Source of the DNA: Diphasiastrum complanatum
Taxonomy: Eukaryota > Streptophyta > Lycopodiopsida > Lycopodiales > Lycopodiaceae
Direction of reading: 5' to 3'
Assembly: GCA_029204225.1 (NCBI GenBank)
Contig: CM055104.1
Span: forward strand, 51,316,294 to 51,380,293
DNA: 64,000 nt
Part shown: piece by piece, positions 30,828 through 41,870 of the stretch
How positions within the stretch are numbered: position 1 is the first letter of the stretch
Layout: each line of letters begins with the position of its first letter
Notes under the pieces: generated by a model
Database searches by the model: none
Told to the model about the DNA's origin: nothing
Seen by the model: the letters and a program-made list of their open reading frames with translations, nothing else
Translations under genes and position numbers: made by a program

Positions 30828-31075
30828 TGTTACTATACTGTGGGTCCTATCAGTGGATAAAGATCAGTTGGCCTCGCCACGAGACAAGTTGACAGGACAC
30901 GTGTCCCGCCAACGGCAACCTGAGTCATGCATGGGTTGCCTGAGTGAACAACTATATGTACAGTGTAATTTCATTTTGAAAAACACAGTTGCTATGTGAG
31001 CTTGCTGAGGAGAGTGATTTTCTGTCTATGTTACTGTGTAGCATGATCTGTGTTCCTGTGCAAAGCAAATTCTAA
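30828..31075 (+). mobile_element. Cop-4 5' LTR (ends approximate)
   Basis: From TGTTACTATACTGTGGG to about AAATTCTAA, just before the primer site. It is homologous to a minus-strand segment at 44450-44705 (shared GGCCTCGCCACGAG, CATGCATGGGTTGCC, TATATGTACAGTGTA, GCATGATCTGTG). It includes the perfect 12 bp palindrome GGACACGTGTCC at 30895-30906. Confidence 0.75.
30895..30906. promoter_or_regulatory. ABRE/G-box-like palindrome in Cop-4 LTR
   Basis: GGACACGTGTCC contains ACACGTGTC, an abscisic-acid response element type sequence. Regulatory role is inferred from position. Confidence 0.5.
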
Positions 31076-31077
31076 GT

Positions 31078-31090
31078 TGGTATCAGAGCC
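31078..31090 (+). other. Cop-4 primer-binding site (initiator tRNA-Met)
   Basis: TGGTATCAGAGCC. Confidence 0.93.
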
Positions 31091-32314
31091 GTACAGGGAG
31101 TGTACACAGTACAGTGTCGCCGTTGAAGAGAGCTTCGAGAGAACTATCTTCTAAGAGTTCAGGGTTTTACGGTGGGTTGAAGACGGAAAGAGAAGCACCG
31201 GTGCACGGTTTCTAATTTATAGAGGCTTGCTAAGCTCAGCAAAGGGATTATTAGCCTGTGCATAGCATCAGACAGGGAAAAATTTGGTGAAAATTTGACA
31301 ATTTCGAAGCCAGTTGAAAATTGAAACCGGACTTGGGGTTACGGTTTTTATACATAACTGGTGATTTTTTTGCTGTTTGTGCACCGTTTTGGATGCCGTA
31401 AGGACAGAAAGGAAGCTAATCACACTGTCAATCAGCCATGGAGAGATTCTGAGGTTTATGTCAGAGATTTGTCTCCAGACAGTTAACCTAGCAGATTTGC
31501 GGTAAAAAGGTGAAAAAGCCACTTTGTCAAGTTGAGATAAAATCACCGTTTCTCCACGGAATTTCCTGACTGAACACTCTACAGTCATGGATTCAGTAGG
31601 GCGACTCTGCTCCAGGCCTCAGATCATGCTCAAAACGATCCACAAGAGAGCTTAATCTGATAATTATCAGAGAAGGGAGGCGCGGCCGCAGGCAGGGAGG
31701 TCGCAAGCTGTTTGCGCGCCCAACACGATAAACAGCTTAGTGTACCGAAGACCATAGCATCTGCAGGAGTATAGTTCGATGCCCAGATGTACTTTGGACC
31801 TTTAGATGAGGTGTCAAATGAATCGACGGTCCAAAATCTGTGATGGGAGAGAAATTTGAACCACAAGATTTGGTTCAGCCATTGGATGAGCTTTGAACAG
31901 GGCCCTGAAGAATTGAAGTGCATTCTGGCCTTCAACTTCATTAAAAATTTTCATACTAGAATTTGAGCTGGGTCCCTTCACAAGTGAAGAGTGAAGTTTC
32001 TTCAAAGTGAAGAAACAGTTCAAAAGCTAGAAAAGTCCCTATTTTTGGGTCCTTTGCCCGTTTTGACCCAAACGAAAAGCTATAACCTCCAAATGAAGGG
32101 CACCTGGACTGTACTTGCAAGTACGGTACACCAAAATAGAGTGGTTGTAGCGGAGAAAGTGTTCAGAGTACGCCAGAAGTAGTTTCACCATTCCACTGGG
32201 CATGTTGTTGGGAGTTGACGACTGAGTGCATTTTAGAAGGCGACGCTGATTTGGCTTTCAAATTGGTGGAAAAGCGACGAGTGGCCTGGCTTTTGCACCC
32301 ATGATCGTTTCTTT
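31091..32314 (+). other. Cop-4 leader; gag and protease absent
   Basis: 1.2 kb after the primer site contains no gag, zinc knuckle or protease in any frame I can read. Small open frames on both strands are not conserved. The coding part resumes just before the pre-integrase domain, so a deletion removed gag and protease or they were replaced. Confidence 0.6.
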
Positions 32315-34411
32315 GTGAAGGATGCGAACCAAAAGTTCAAAGTTATTGCGAATGGAGTAAGAGAGCCCAATACAAAATTGTACAGGTTGAATGCTATAAT
32401 CAAGGGGCAACATGGACTTGTATCATCCGTTCCTTTGCAAACTGAGTTGTGGCACAAGAGGCTTGGTCACTTCAACTTGGGAAGCCTCAGTTTGATGAGA
32501 AAATTGGAGATGGTAACAGGACTACCTACCATAGAAGATCACTTGAAATCGATGTGCGAATCTTGTGTATATGGAAAGTAGCATCGAGAGAAGTTCAATA
32601 AAGGGGGTGTTGCAAGAGCAAAGAACATCCTGGATTTAATCCACACAGATTTATGCGGGCCTATGAGGACCATGTTCTTAGCTTCTATTTCATGACCTTT
32701 ATTGATGATATGTCACATAAGACGTGGATCTACTTCTTGAAGAAGAAATCAGATGCATTTGATAGCTTCAAGAACTTCAAAAACTTGGTCGAAAATCAGA
32801 CAGGTAGGAAGATCAAAGTCCTAAGATCAGATAGTGGAGGTGAGTATAAGTCTAATGACTTCAATGATCTTTGTGATCAATGTGGGATTAAAAGACAATT
32901 TACGCAAGCTAATACTCCTGCTCTCAATGGTGTAGCTAAGCGCAAAAATCGTACGATTGTGGAAAGTGCCAGATCTATGCTAGTTGAGATGAAACTACCA
33001 AAAGATTTTTGGTCAGAAGCATGTAGCACGACAGTCTATCTTCAAAATAGAAGTCCTACCATTGCCATACCAAAAGTAACACCTGAGGAAGCATTCACAA
33101 AGAAGAAGCCAAAGGTGAACCACTTGCGAATCTTTGGATGTAAGGCCTTTGTACACATTCCTAAGGAAGAGAGATGTAAACTTGATATAAAAGCTATCAA
33201 GTGCATATTCCTAGGATATAATGATCGCATGAAGGGCTATAGATGGTTTGATCCAGTCGAAAACAAAATCCATATAAGCCGAGATGTTATCTTTGATGAA
33301 TGCAAGATGTATGAAGATGAAGATGCTGAGAAGATAGACACATCCAGTAGGAAAGATGGTATAGTGAGGATACCACCCGATGATGATCCATTCATTGACC
33401 TTCCGAGTGACGAACATGAGGATACATCTCAAGATACTACTACTCAACCTCAAGAAACAGGTTGGAGAGGTAGGGACAAACCTTTTGGTGCAAGAAGGAT
33501 TGAAATTGCAGGTGACAAACGCAAGGAGAAGGATGTACTGTGGGATACATTTTCACCAGGAAGCCGATCACCTGACAGAAAGCTCCCTAAGTGGTTTGAG
33601 AGATTGATGGAGAGCCGCGACATAGATGACTTATTAGGATCATCTAACCAGGGAGAGCTACGAAGATCAACAAGAGAGAAGATACTACCTGAAAGGTATG
33701 AAGCAAATTATGCTCTCTTATCTAGCATTATTCAAAGCAAAAAACCTTCGACTTATGGTGAAGCGAAGGATGATGACATTTAGATCAAGGCCATGAGAGA
33801 GAAGATGGAGTCAATTGCTAAGCATAGCACATGGGACTTAGTAGAACCACCAGTTGGCAAGAAACCCATTGGTTGCAAATGGGTATACAGGACTAAGTAC
33901 CATGAAGATGGAAGTATAGCAAAGCACAAAGCAAGATTGGTGATCAAAGGGTACGCACAAAATAAAGGCATTGACTATGAGGAGACCTTTGCGCCGGTTC
34001 ATAAGTGGAATACTCTACGTCTACTTATTGCTTTAGCTTCACATTTTGGTTGGCCTTTGCATCAGATGGATGTGAAATCTGCTTTTCTGAATGGTGAGTT
34101 AGAAGAAGAAGTGTTCATGGATCAACCTGAAGGCTTTGTAACGAAAGGACAGGAAAATAAAGTATGTCGCTTGAAGAAAGCGCTTTATGGTCTTAAACAA
34201 GCACCACGTGCGTGGTATAGCAGGATTGATGACTACTTTAGTTCAAAGGGGATGGTGAGAACACATTCTGATCCAAATCTATATGTCTTATGCTTTGATG
34301 GTATGGTTGCTTTGATTGCTCTTTATGTTGATGACTTGATTATTACAGGAAATAATCAAGAGATGATAGACATGATCAAGAAAGACCTCATGGAACAATT
34401 TGAGATGATAT
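32315..34411 (+). pseudogene. Cop-4 pol (pre-integrase, integrase, RT), truncated and inactivated
   Basis: Pre-integrase: LWHKRLGHFNLGSLSLM, then CESCVYGK and a TAG at about 32579. Integrase: HTDLCGP, LRSDSGGEY and NGVAKRKNR; the catalytic Glu codon is AAG (32938-32940), giving Lys. The linker ends LRRSTREKILPERYEANYAL. A TGG-to-TAG change at 33781 stops the main ORF (32653-33783). RT continues to YVDDLIITGNNQEMIDMIKK and breaks at about 34411 after QFEM. RNase H and 3' LTR are missing; Cop-5 sequence follows. Confidence 0.92.
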
Positions 34412-34562
34412 TCTATGTGTTGATTTGCTTAGATAACTGCTAGAAGAGAATTTGTGAGATAATTTCAAATCTTGGTGATTTCTTTTGAAAGCATTTGTTG
34501 TTGTTCAAAGGAGTGCTTTGTGCATTGAAACAGATTGAAAGAGAAGATCAAGTCATTGCTAC

Positions 34563-34963
34563 ATGGCACCCTCAATTGGAGTCATGTTGGAAGACAATGA
34601 TAGGCTTACCTCAAGTAACTATTCATCGTGGAAAGTGAGGATGGAGTCACTTCTTGAGATGAATGATGTTTTGGATATTGTTTTCAATTTGGAGGAGAGA
34701 CCAGCAACACAACAAGATCAATTGAGGTATGACAAGAGGGCCAAGAAGGCTCTACACATGATAAAGATGAATGTTACCAATGAACTTCTCAAGGAAGTTG
34801 GTAAGTGTACATCATCTTTGGAAGCTTGGAATTCATTGAAGAAGCTTTATGAATCCAAGTCTACTTCTAGAGTGTTGACTCTAAGAAGGCAAATCTTTTC
34901 TTGTTTGCAAAAGAATGAAGAAAGTCCAGGTACTTTTGTTTTGAGAATGAAAGCATTCCAATG
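34563..34963 (+). pseudogene. Cop-5 gag, N-terminal part
   Basis: ATG 34563 (MAPSIGVMLEDNDRLTSSNY) runs through SSWKVRMESLLEMND, 'KALHMIKMNVTNELLKEVGK' and 'STSRVLTLRRQIFSC' to FVLRMKAFQ and a stop. The rest of gag and the protease active site are deleted: the next bases read GECAIKGIG, part of the protease core. Confidence 0.88.
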
Positions 34964-36440
34964 ATGGTGAGTGTGCAATCAAAGGGATTGGCATAATTCC
35001 TATTTCTCTCTCTAAATAGGAATGTTCATTTGGAGGATGTCTTGATTATTCCATCCATTACCAAGCATTTGCTTAGTGTGAGCCAAATGTTAAGTAAAGG
35101 CCTCAAGGTGGAGTTTGATGGAGATGCTTGTTTGATCAAAAGGAAGGATGTCTTGATTGGAAAAGGTAAAAGCAAGGGAAGTTGTTCAAACTAGATGCTT
35201 GTGTTATTGCTAACCAAGTTGGATGTGTTGCAAGGGAACAAATTTCTATTCAAGAGGTTTGGCACAAAAGGATGGGACACCTCAACTTCAAGTCATTGGA
35301 GGTAATGGCAAGGAAGAAGGTTGTGATTGGTCTTCCAAGTTCCTTAAGTGATGTCAAGCATGTTTGTGAGTCGTGTGCTTTGTCTAAGTCACATAGACTA
35401 CCTTATACTAGATCTTTTTCTAGATCTACAAAGCCTTTTCAACTTGTACATTCGGATATTCATGGATTTACTACAATTAGCAATAGTGGAGCTAAGATGT
35501 ATGTAACATTCATTGATGATTTTAGTAGATTTTGTTGGATCTATCTACTAAAGAGCAAGGATGAAGTGTATGATGTCTTTGTCAAGTTCAAGAATGCAAG
35601 GGAGAACCAATTTTCCACAAAGATCAAGTGCTTTAAGGAGTGACAATGGTGGCGAGTACATATCTACCAAGTTCAAGACCTTTTGTGATGAGCATGGGAT
35701 CAAGAGGCAGTATACAACATCAAGGACCCCACAACAAAATGGAGTGGCTGAAAGGAAGAATAGGACTTTATGTAAAAATGCTAAAGCTATGAGGTTAAAT
35801 GCTAATCTTGACAAACTATTGTGGGATCAAGCTTTGTTGTGTGCCAATTTCTTGTGCAATAGGTGACTGAGTGCTATTTTGGACAGAAGGACACCTTTTG
35901 AGATGCTATTCAAGGGGAGGCCGAGTGTCAACTTTCTAAGAACCTTTGGATGCACATGCTATGTCAACATTACTCTTGATGATAGGACAAAGGAGAATCC
36001 ATCTTCAAGAAGAGGTATTTTTGTTGGATATAGTGAGGTGAGTAAAGCCTACAAGGTTTACATTCCTTCTACTAACAAAGTGATTATTGGTAGAGATGAG
36101 GGGAACATTCCAAAGGTGTCTTAAAGCATGATTGATGGTAGAGTGGATGGATCTAACATTCTTGATGTTGATGAGAAGGATCCTTCTTTGGATGGTGGTG
36201 ATGATGGACCTTCATCAAGTCAAAAGCCAAGGAGAACATCAAGAGAAAGACAAGTACCTTCAAGGCTCACATATGATCAAAAGGGTAAGCAAATAGTTTC
36301 TGGAAATTATGTTGCTTTTCTAACCTCTTTGGATGAGCGTACAAGTGTAGATCAGGCAAGGAAAGAAGAGGAGTGGATCCAAGCAATGGATCTTGAGTAT
36401 CAAGCTCTTATGAAGAGTGGAACATCGTTTGGAGGATCTT
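34964..36440 (+). pseudogene. Cop-5 protease tail, integrase and start of RT
   Basis: Protease tail NRNVHLEDVLIIPSITKHLL; pre-integrase VWHKRMGHLNFKSLEVM; integrase HSDIHGF, a frameshift near 35630, LRSDNGGEY and NGVAERKNR, so the D-D-E triad is kept. Further on come a stop after CNR (about 35864), FGCTCYVNIT and GRDEGNIPKVS with a stop at 36121. The next frame carries 'SSQKPRRTSRERQVPSRLTY' and the RT start EEWIQAMDLEYQALMKSGTS, then homology to RT ends abruptly near 36425. Confidence 0.9.
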
Positions 36441-37245
36441 CTTGTGTACATGGAGCTATGCAAGTGGATGGATGTTATCTTGCTATAAAATCAAGTAATG
36501 GATCTGAAAAACAAATTTTTTTCAATGACTTTGATGGTCAAGTTGAAGATCAAGAGGTTGATCTCAAAGCGCGTCAACTAGTCAAAAGAGAAGTTGGCAA
36601 TTTGGAGCTAGTCAAGAGCATCAAAGGAGAGGTAATTGGCAAAGGTGTTATGGATCTGTTTTTGTAGCATATTGAAGACTCAAATAAGGTCAAAGGAGCA
36701 GCAAGGAAGTGTTGTTCAAGTTTACTTTACTTGTTCTATCTCATGTTTGAGCATTTTCATGTGGATGTGTGCAAATTGTCAAGATATGGTAAAACTAGCT
36801 ATGTTGGTGAGCATTGTTTTGATGTTGGATTTGTACTAGCATTCTTGGCTGGTTTTGCTGATGGAATGCTCATTATGTCACTCATTCATGGCCAAGTCAT
36901 CAAGTCTTGATGGCATCTTATGGCAAGATGAAGATGGAGGCTCATTCATGGAGTATCATGGTGGATACATGGCAACAAAGGACAAAGGAGGAGACATGTA
37001 AGCAAAAGTTGATCACTCACGTTTATTGTTTGTTTGCTGTATTTTTCCAGAGATTTCAGAGTTGGAAGCATGGTGGAATCGTCTCATTTACATTCTATTT
37101 GATTCTTCATGTTCTAGTTACATCTTGATATGTAAAATTGATGTAAGAAATAGTGAAGCATCCCAAGTGGACACTATTCTCTATATCAATTATGGTTGTT
37201 TCTATTTTGAGCATTATATGATCATTGAAAGAAGATCATTCCTAT
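36430..37245 (+). other. Cop-5 captured block, homologous to Cop-2
   Basis: Reading from 36430 leaves RT and enters foreign sequence: VEDQEVDLKARQLVKREVGN, NLELVKSIKGEVIGKGVMDL, a TAG at 36665, then HIEDSNKVKGAARKCC, LLYLFYLMFEHFHVDVCKLS and FADGMLIMSLIHGQVIKS. The Cop-2 counterpart has NWKLVKSIKGEPHGQNILDL, SSKVLGSARKCPF, PYLFNLMYEHCHVNVLELPK. Downstream noncoding-like parts also match in order up to about 37240. Function unknown; not retroviral by any motif I can see. Confidence 0.75.
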
Positions 37246-37478
37246 AATGGATCAAAGTTCTATTGTCAAAAACTATGTTGGGAGCAAGCATATTGAGACT
37301 CAATATCACCTTGTAAGGGAACAAGTCATTGCAAAGGAAGTGGAACTTCAACATGTGTCTTCAAGAGAATGTGTAGCTGATATCTTCACCAATGCATTGG
37401 GAAAAGACTTGTTCATGAAACATAGGATTTCACTTAGAGTGTTATCAAAGTCTATGCTAAAACTAGTTGAAGAGGGAG
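37246..37478 (+). pseudogene. Cop-5 RNase H C-terminal tail and polypurine tract
   Basis: MDQSSIVKNYV, then GSKHIETQYHLVREQVIAKE, VSSRECVADIFTNALGKDLF and ending MLKLVEEGV: the conserved end of Copia RNase H. The codons GAAGAGGGAG double as the polypurine tract before the LTR. The catalytic part of RNase H is missing. Confidence 0.88.
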
Positions 37479-38129
37479 TGTGAAAGATTTAACTAGTTTC
37501 ATCATATTTTGTTATATTTAAAAATTTTGGCATATTGAGGCCAAAACTTGTTTTAGACTTAGAGGTTGACTTTTCAAAGTTCATTAGTCTAAATTTCACT
37601 TTAATAAACACTTTTTGAAAATGTGGGAAAGTTAGAATGCGAGTTTGAGTAGATTCAAATTTGAATAGTTGGGTACATTGAATCTAAACCCAAAATTAGT
37701 AGGGTTAGCATTTTGGTGGGAAATCCAAGTGGCCAAATAGGGTTTGGACCTGTTATAAAAGGATGTAACTCATGGAGAGAGTGATCTTCTCTCTTCTCTA
37801 TCTCATTTCATGCTTATACATGGTCCTCTTGGGTTCTACTATCCATTGGTGCACTATCTTGGTGATTGCTTGCAATTCTATTTGTAGAATGATCTATATT
37901 TGTTATTTTTGGATCCACACGTGTGAAATATAGTATCTTGATGGTTTTGTATGGGTAGCAACAGTACTTTATCATTTCATTCAAGTTTGATCAAGTTCTA
38001 TTGGTTTTTGCATCTCATTTTGTGTGTAAATGCTGATTTTTCTACATTGGTGAGATTGGTAGTGTATTTCTCTTTCTAACCAAAGATCATTCATGTAGAT
38101 TGGATCATAATGATCTGAAATCTTTCACA
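37479..38129 (+). mobile_element. Cop-5 3' LTR (651 bp)
   Basis: It starts TGTGAAAGATT and ends AATCTTTCACA, giving 11 bp terminal inverted repeats. It is matched along its length by the minus-strand LTR at 51722-52365 and, for its start, by 61555-61712. It holds TATAAAA at 37754-37760 and CCACACGTGTGAAA at 37915-37928. Confidence 0.9.
37754..37760 (+). promoter_or_regulatory. TATA box of the Cop-5 family LTR
   Basis: TATAAAA in GTTATAAAAGGATG is conserved in the Cop-10 copy (GCTATAAAAGGAGG, minus strand, 52087-52093). Confidence 0.7.
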
Positions 38130-38776
38130 ATAAGTGTAGGCCAACTCAATGATGATGGTGTACATGTATATTTTAGAAATGCTACTTTCTTGATTATAAG
38201 AAATGATGATGTTGTACAATCATGCTCTCAATTTGGAAGACTAATCAAGCTTGATGGATCTGAAAATGCTAACCTTTGTTCAGATATTGTGTTACAAGGA
38301 AAGCTCTCACGTGAAGTCTGTGGTACAGGAGGTTGGCCCATCCCAACTCCAAGGTTATGCAATCTATGTTCAAGTTGGAGCTAGTCCATGGATTGCCTAA
38401 ATCTATGTGTGATCAAGGAGCCAAGTCCCTGTCAAGCATGTGCCTTGGCCAAATCACATGCAAGGACACATCCAAGAGCAACCATCAAGTCTAAAGCATC
38501 TTTGGATCTCACTCATAGTGATATCCACTTTTCATCTACTAAGAGCAAAGGAGGAGCTACATGCTTCATAACATTTATTGATGATTACTCTCATTTTTGT
38601 TGGGTTTACCTTTTATCCTCTAAAGCACTTGCATATGAAACTTTTGTTGAGTTAATAGCTTTTGTTGAGAACCAATTGTCTTTTAAAATAAAAACTTTGA
38701 AAAGTGATCATGGAGGTGAATACATCTCCACAAAGTTCATAGATTTTTGTGATGAATTTGGCAAACAGTTCAAATA
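38130..38776 (+). pseudogene. Cop-6 protease tail, pre-integrase and integrase core
   Basis: Begins at the Cop-5 LTR border with SVGQLNDDGVHVYFRNATFL, then FGRLIKLDGSEN, a degraded pre-integrase, CQACALAKSHARTHPRATIK, LTHSDIHFSSTKSKGGATCF and LKSDHGGEYISTKF. The second Asp is kept and the catalytic Glu region is lost. Same family as Cop-8. Confidence 0.85.
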
Positions 38777-38869
38777 TGCAGATTGTGGGACAACACAAGT
38801 AAACTGCAACAACATGAATGGACGCAGATTAACATAGGATTTAGGAGAATAGAGGAGATAAATCCAACA
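38777..38869 (-). mobile_element. Cop-7 3' LTR, about 93 bp
   Basis: On the minus strand it starts TGTTGGATTTATC right after an AAGAGGGGG polypurine tract and ends ACAATCTGCA. A separate copy at 54660-54750 has the same start and end, supporting these borders. This would be a very short Copia LTR. Confidence 0.7.
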
Positions 38870-39185
38870 CCCCCTCTTAATCTGGATCTGTGAATGCCTT
38901 GATCGTCAAACTAAGCGATGCAGTACAAAACTTGTTGTGTGCAATAATACTTAGTGCCTTTGTAAATATATCTACAACCATGTCCTGTGTTCTACAATAC
39001 GTTAAGCTTATCTCCTTGTTGATAACCTTGCCCCTAATATAGTGATATTGAATCTCAATGTGCTTACTCCTAGAGTGAGATCTAGGGTGGGCCGATAAGG
39101 CAATAGCACTCTGATTATCACAGAATATAATTGTAGGGACATTATCTGAATGTGCAAAAGCACTTAGACTGAGATTATTTATCTA
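38870..39185 (-). pseudogene. Cop-7 RNase H C-terminal region
   Basis: Minus-strand reading: VPTIIFCDNQSAIALSAHPR, SRSKHIEIQYHYIRGKVINK, CRTQDMVVDIFTKAL. This is the end of Copia RNase H, in one frame with few disruptions. The upstream part is missing; Cop-6 integrase sequence follows at 39190. Confidence 0.85.
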
Positions 39186-39395
39186 AAGATTTTGTGCTAA
39201 TTATCTATACAATTTTTTGCCAAATCATGTCGTAGAGGATTTCTCACCTTATGAGAAATTGTATGGAAGGAAACCCTAAGTAAATCATCTTAGAGTTTTT
39301 GGATTAAGAGCTAGTTTCATGTGCAATCATTCATTCTTTTGATCCTTTGTACTTGCTGCAACTTCACACATGTGAAAAGTTGTCACACCATTATT
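39186..39395 (+). pseudogene. Cop-6 integrase tail and LTR end
   Basis: LCANYLYNFLPNHVVEDFSP, YEKLYGRKP, then a frameshift and NHLRVFG continue the Cop-6 integrase. From about 39330 the plus strand reads CAATCATTCATTC..TTGATCCTTTGT and CACACATGTGAAAAG, the inverse of the Cop-8 LTR end, so this is a Cop-6 LTR fragment in plus orientation. Confidence 0.75.
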
Positions 39396-39759
39396 TCTAC
39401 TCTAGAAATTTCCACAAACATCTCCTGGAGGGAGACAAGTTGTTTAGAATCAGACACAGTGCTGACAGTAGTTCCCTCGTAGTCTATGAATTGGGTGAGA
39501 ATTCGGTGTGGAGAGAACTAAGAGGCTCTTTTATTCCGTATACAAAGTTGCGATTAGGAGTTCTTGATCCATTGTCTGAGTACGTCCTAGAAATATAAAT
39601 GACATCATCAAAGACACTAGAAGAGACCCTCGAGTGGAGTATGATAGAGAAGTAGCTCAAAAACTTGTAAGCAAGTAAGATATCAATAGCAAGAATTGTA
39701 TGTCTCAAGAGTGCTAGGAATAGCCTTATACCCCTTTATAGGCTATACCTTTGGTAGTG
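39396..39759. other. Target region of Cop-8, no recognised gene
   Basis: An open frame to 39598 reads 'LFRIRHSADSSSLVVYELGE', which I do not recognise. Confidence 0.4.
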
Positions 39760-39764
39760 TGGAA
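39760..39764 (-). other. Cop-8 target-site duplication, left copy
   Basis: TGGAA, repeated at 43627-43631. Confidence 0.93.
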
Positions 39765-40302
39765 TGAGAAGTTTTCACACATGTTAAGCTGCAGCCGTGA
39801 ACAAAGGATCAAAGAATGAATGATTTCACAAGAAACTAGCTTCTAATCCAAATACAATGAGATGGAAATCAAAAGCAAGCTAGTTAGGATCAAGGCAAGA
39901 GCATTCATCACCATCTAAATTAATTTACACATCAAATGAGTGAAATGAGAAACTTGAAAGAGTACACTCATGAGATACAAAGCCTTCTTATTTATACACA
40001 AGATGGCCTTCTAATACTCGAGTTAGAGAGAGAGTATGCTATGTGCCAAATGCTTCTATCTCTCTACTAGATGAAAAAAAGAGAGTGGATAAAAATTGGT
40101 AATCTCTCTTTTGTGAATCTTAGACCTACAAAAGTAGCTTCCATTTTTCTTGCTAGGTTCTAGATCTACAAATCACTAAAGAAAACAAAAGTAACTTAAC
40201 TCTAATTAGAAGACTAGTTGCCTAGTCTACCTCAAGTTTGGACAAACCCCAAAACTTGGATTTCTAAGTTAAACATTATTCTATTTTACAAGTACTTTCA
40301 CA
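39765..40302 (-). mobile_element. Cop-8 3' LTR
   Basis: Minus strand: TGTGAAAGTACTTG to AAAACTTCTCA. It has a good TATA box (TATAAATA) at 39989-39996. Confidence 0.93.
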
Positions 40303-40310
40303 CTCCTCTT

Positions 40311-41057
40311 TAAAATGAAATTATATTTACAATAGCAAAGATTTGGAGATCAAGCCGACGTTTGATCTATGTCTTTCAAAGTCCTTGGCTAGAGACTTGG
40401 TGAGTAAATCTGCATAACAATTTGCAGTAGATACATGCTCCAAGAGAATCCCACCATCTATAACTTTTTCTCTCACATAGTGGTGTGCTACCTCTATGTG
40501 CTTACTCCTTGCATGGAAGATAGGAATATTTGCAAGGTATTGGGTCGAGATGCTATCACATTTGACAAGGTAGTTCCTCCTCTTGAGTGATTCCAAGCTC
40601 CACTAACAATCTTTTGATCCATATTGCCTCCTTGGTTGTAGTAGTCAAAGCCTTGTACTCGGCTTCACATGAAGATAAAAAGATGGTGTCTTGTTTCTTA
40701 GATTGCCAAGAGACAAGATTTCCTCCCAAAAAGATTGTGTAAGCACTTGTGGACTTCCTATCCACCTTATCACCTGCAAAATCCGAATCTGAAAAGGCAA
40801 CAAGGCTTAGATCTAGTCTTTTTGAAGCAAAGTCCATAATCTTGAGTAGATGCAATATATCTCAAGATCCTTTTCCCTTTTTTCCAATCATAAATCTTAG
40901 GATTTTGCATGCTTTGACTAAGATTATGCACACTAAAACTAAGATGAACTTGAATAAAAGTGAGCCATATCAAAGATCTTATTAGACTTCTAAAAAGTGT
41001 GATGTCCTCAAAGGATGCTTCATCACATATTTTAGTGTCTTTTACATTGGGCTCCAT
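40311..41057 (-). pseudogene. Cop-8 RNase H
   Basis: In two frames: SFEDITLFRSLIRSLIWLTF, LVAFSDSDFAGDKVDRKSTS, SSCEAEYKALTTTTKEAIW, then the tail ARSKHIEVAHHYVREKVIDG and DLLTKSLAKD. Asp and Glu sites are present. Frameshifts lie near 40860 and 40570. Confidence 0.9.
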
Positions 41058-41065
41058 AGGAGTAT

Positions 41066-41870
41066 CTATGCTTTTACATCTTGCATTTTAAACTTTTTAA
41101 GCATAGATCTTACATAATTTTCTTGAGAAATGAAAGCTAGATCATTAGAGATCTTGATCTGTAATCCAAGTACATGATGTAAATGACCAAGATCTTGCAT
41201 TTTGAATTCCTTTCCTAAGCAGATCTTGGTAGCATTAAGTAAATCTATGTTGCTACCACATAATAGAATGTCATCAACATAAATGGGTAGCATGATTACA
41301 TCATTACCAAAAATTTTAAAGTACAATGATAGATCATATGAGCTAAGCTTGAATCCAATAGAAAGAAGATAAGAGTTCAACCTCCCATACCAAGCCTTTG
41401 GAGCTTGTTTCAAGCCATAGAGACTTTTTAAAAGTAGGCATACTTTTGATTCTTTGTCATTCACAACAAAATTTGGAGGTTGATCCATGTATATCTCTTC
41501 TTCAAGGTAACCATTTAAGAATGCATTAGAAAAATCAAGTTGTAGTAGTTTCTAATCATAAAAGCAACAAATGGAAATAAGAAGTCTAATGGTTACCATC
41601 TTTGCCATGGGGGCAAAGGTCTCTTCATAATCAATACCTTTGATTTGTGCATAGCCCTTAGCACAAAGCCTTGCTTTGTACTTATTGATTGATCCATCTT
41701 CATTGAGCTTGATCCTATAAACCCACTTGCATCCAATGACATGCTTGTCATTAGGTGGATCTACAAGCTCCCATGTCTCATTTTGCATCAAGACCTCATA
41801 CTCAGTCTCCATAGCTTTGAGCCATTCCTTTGAGAGAAGTGCTTCCTCCATACATGATGGTTCTACAATG
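41066..41870 (-). pseudogene. Cop-8 reverse transcriptase
   Basis: 41851-41552 reads EWLKAMETEYEVLMQNETWE, IGCKWVYRIKLNEDGSINKY, 'GIDYEETFAPMAKMVTIRLL'; a stop near 41552; then 41488-41066 with MDQPPNFVVNDKESKV, SLYGLKQAPKAWYGRLNSYL, and the polymerase box YVDDILLCG. The catalytic Asp pair is intact and only one stop interrupts. Confidence 0.92.

Larger units (their letters stand above)
34412..38129 (+). mobile_element. Cop-5: defective Copia element sharing the Cop-2 captured block
   Basis: Order: leader fragment, gag N-terminal part, deletion, protease tail, integrase, first codons of RT, captured block, RNase H tail, polypurine tract, 3' LTR (37479-38129). The 5' LTR is absent. RT and most of RNase H have been replaced by a block homologous to that in Cop-2. 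Relatives in the window: Cop-2, the LTR at 51722-52365 and the tail at 61421-61712. Confidence 0.87.

Noticed and set aside
30828-34411. Endogenous pararetrovirus
   Set aside because: Integrase is present and the domain order is Copia; no movement protein or coat protein motif.
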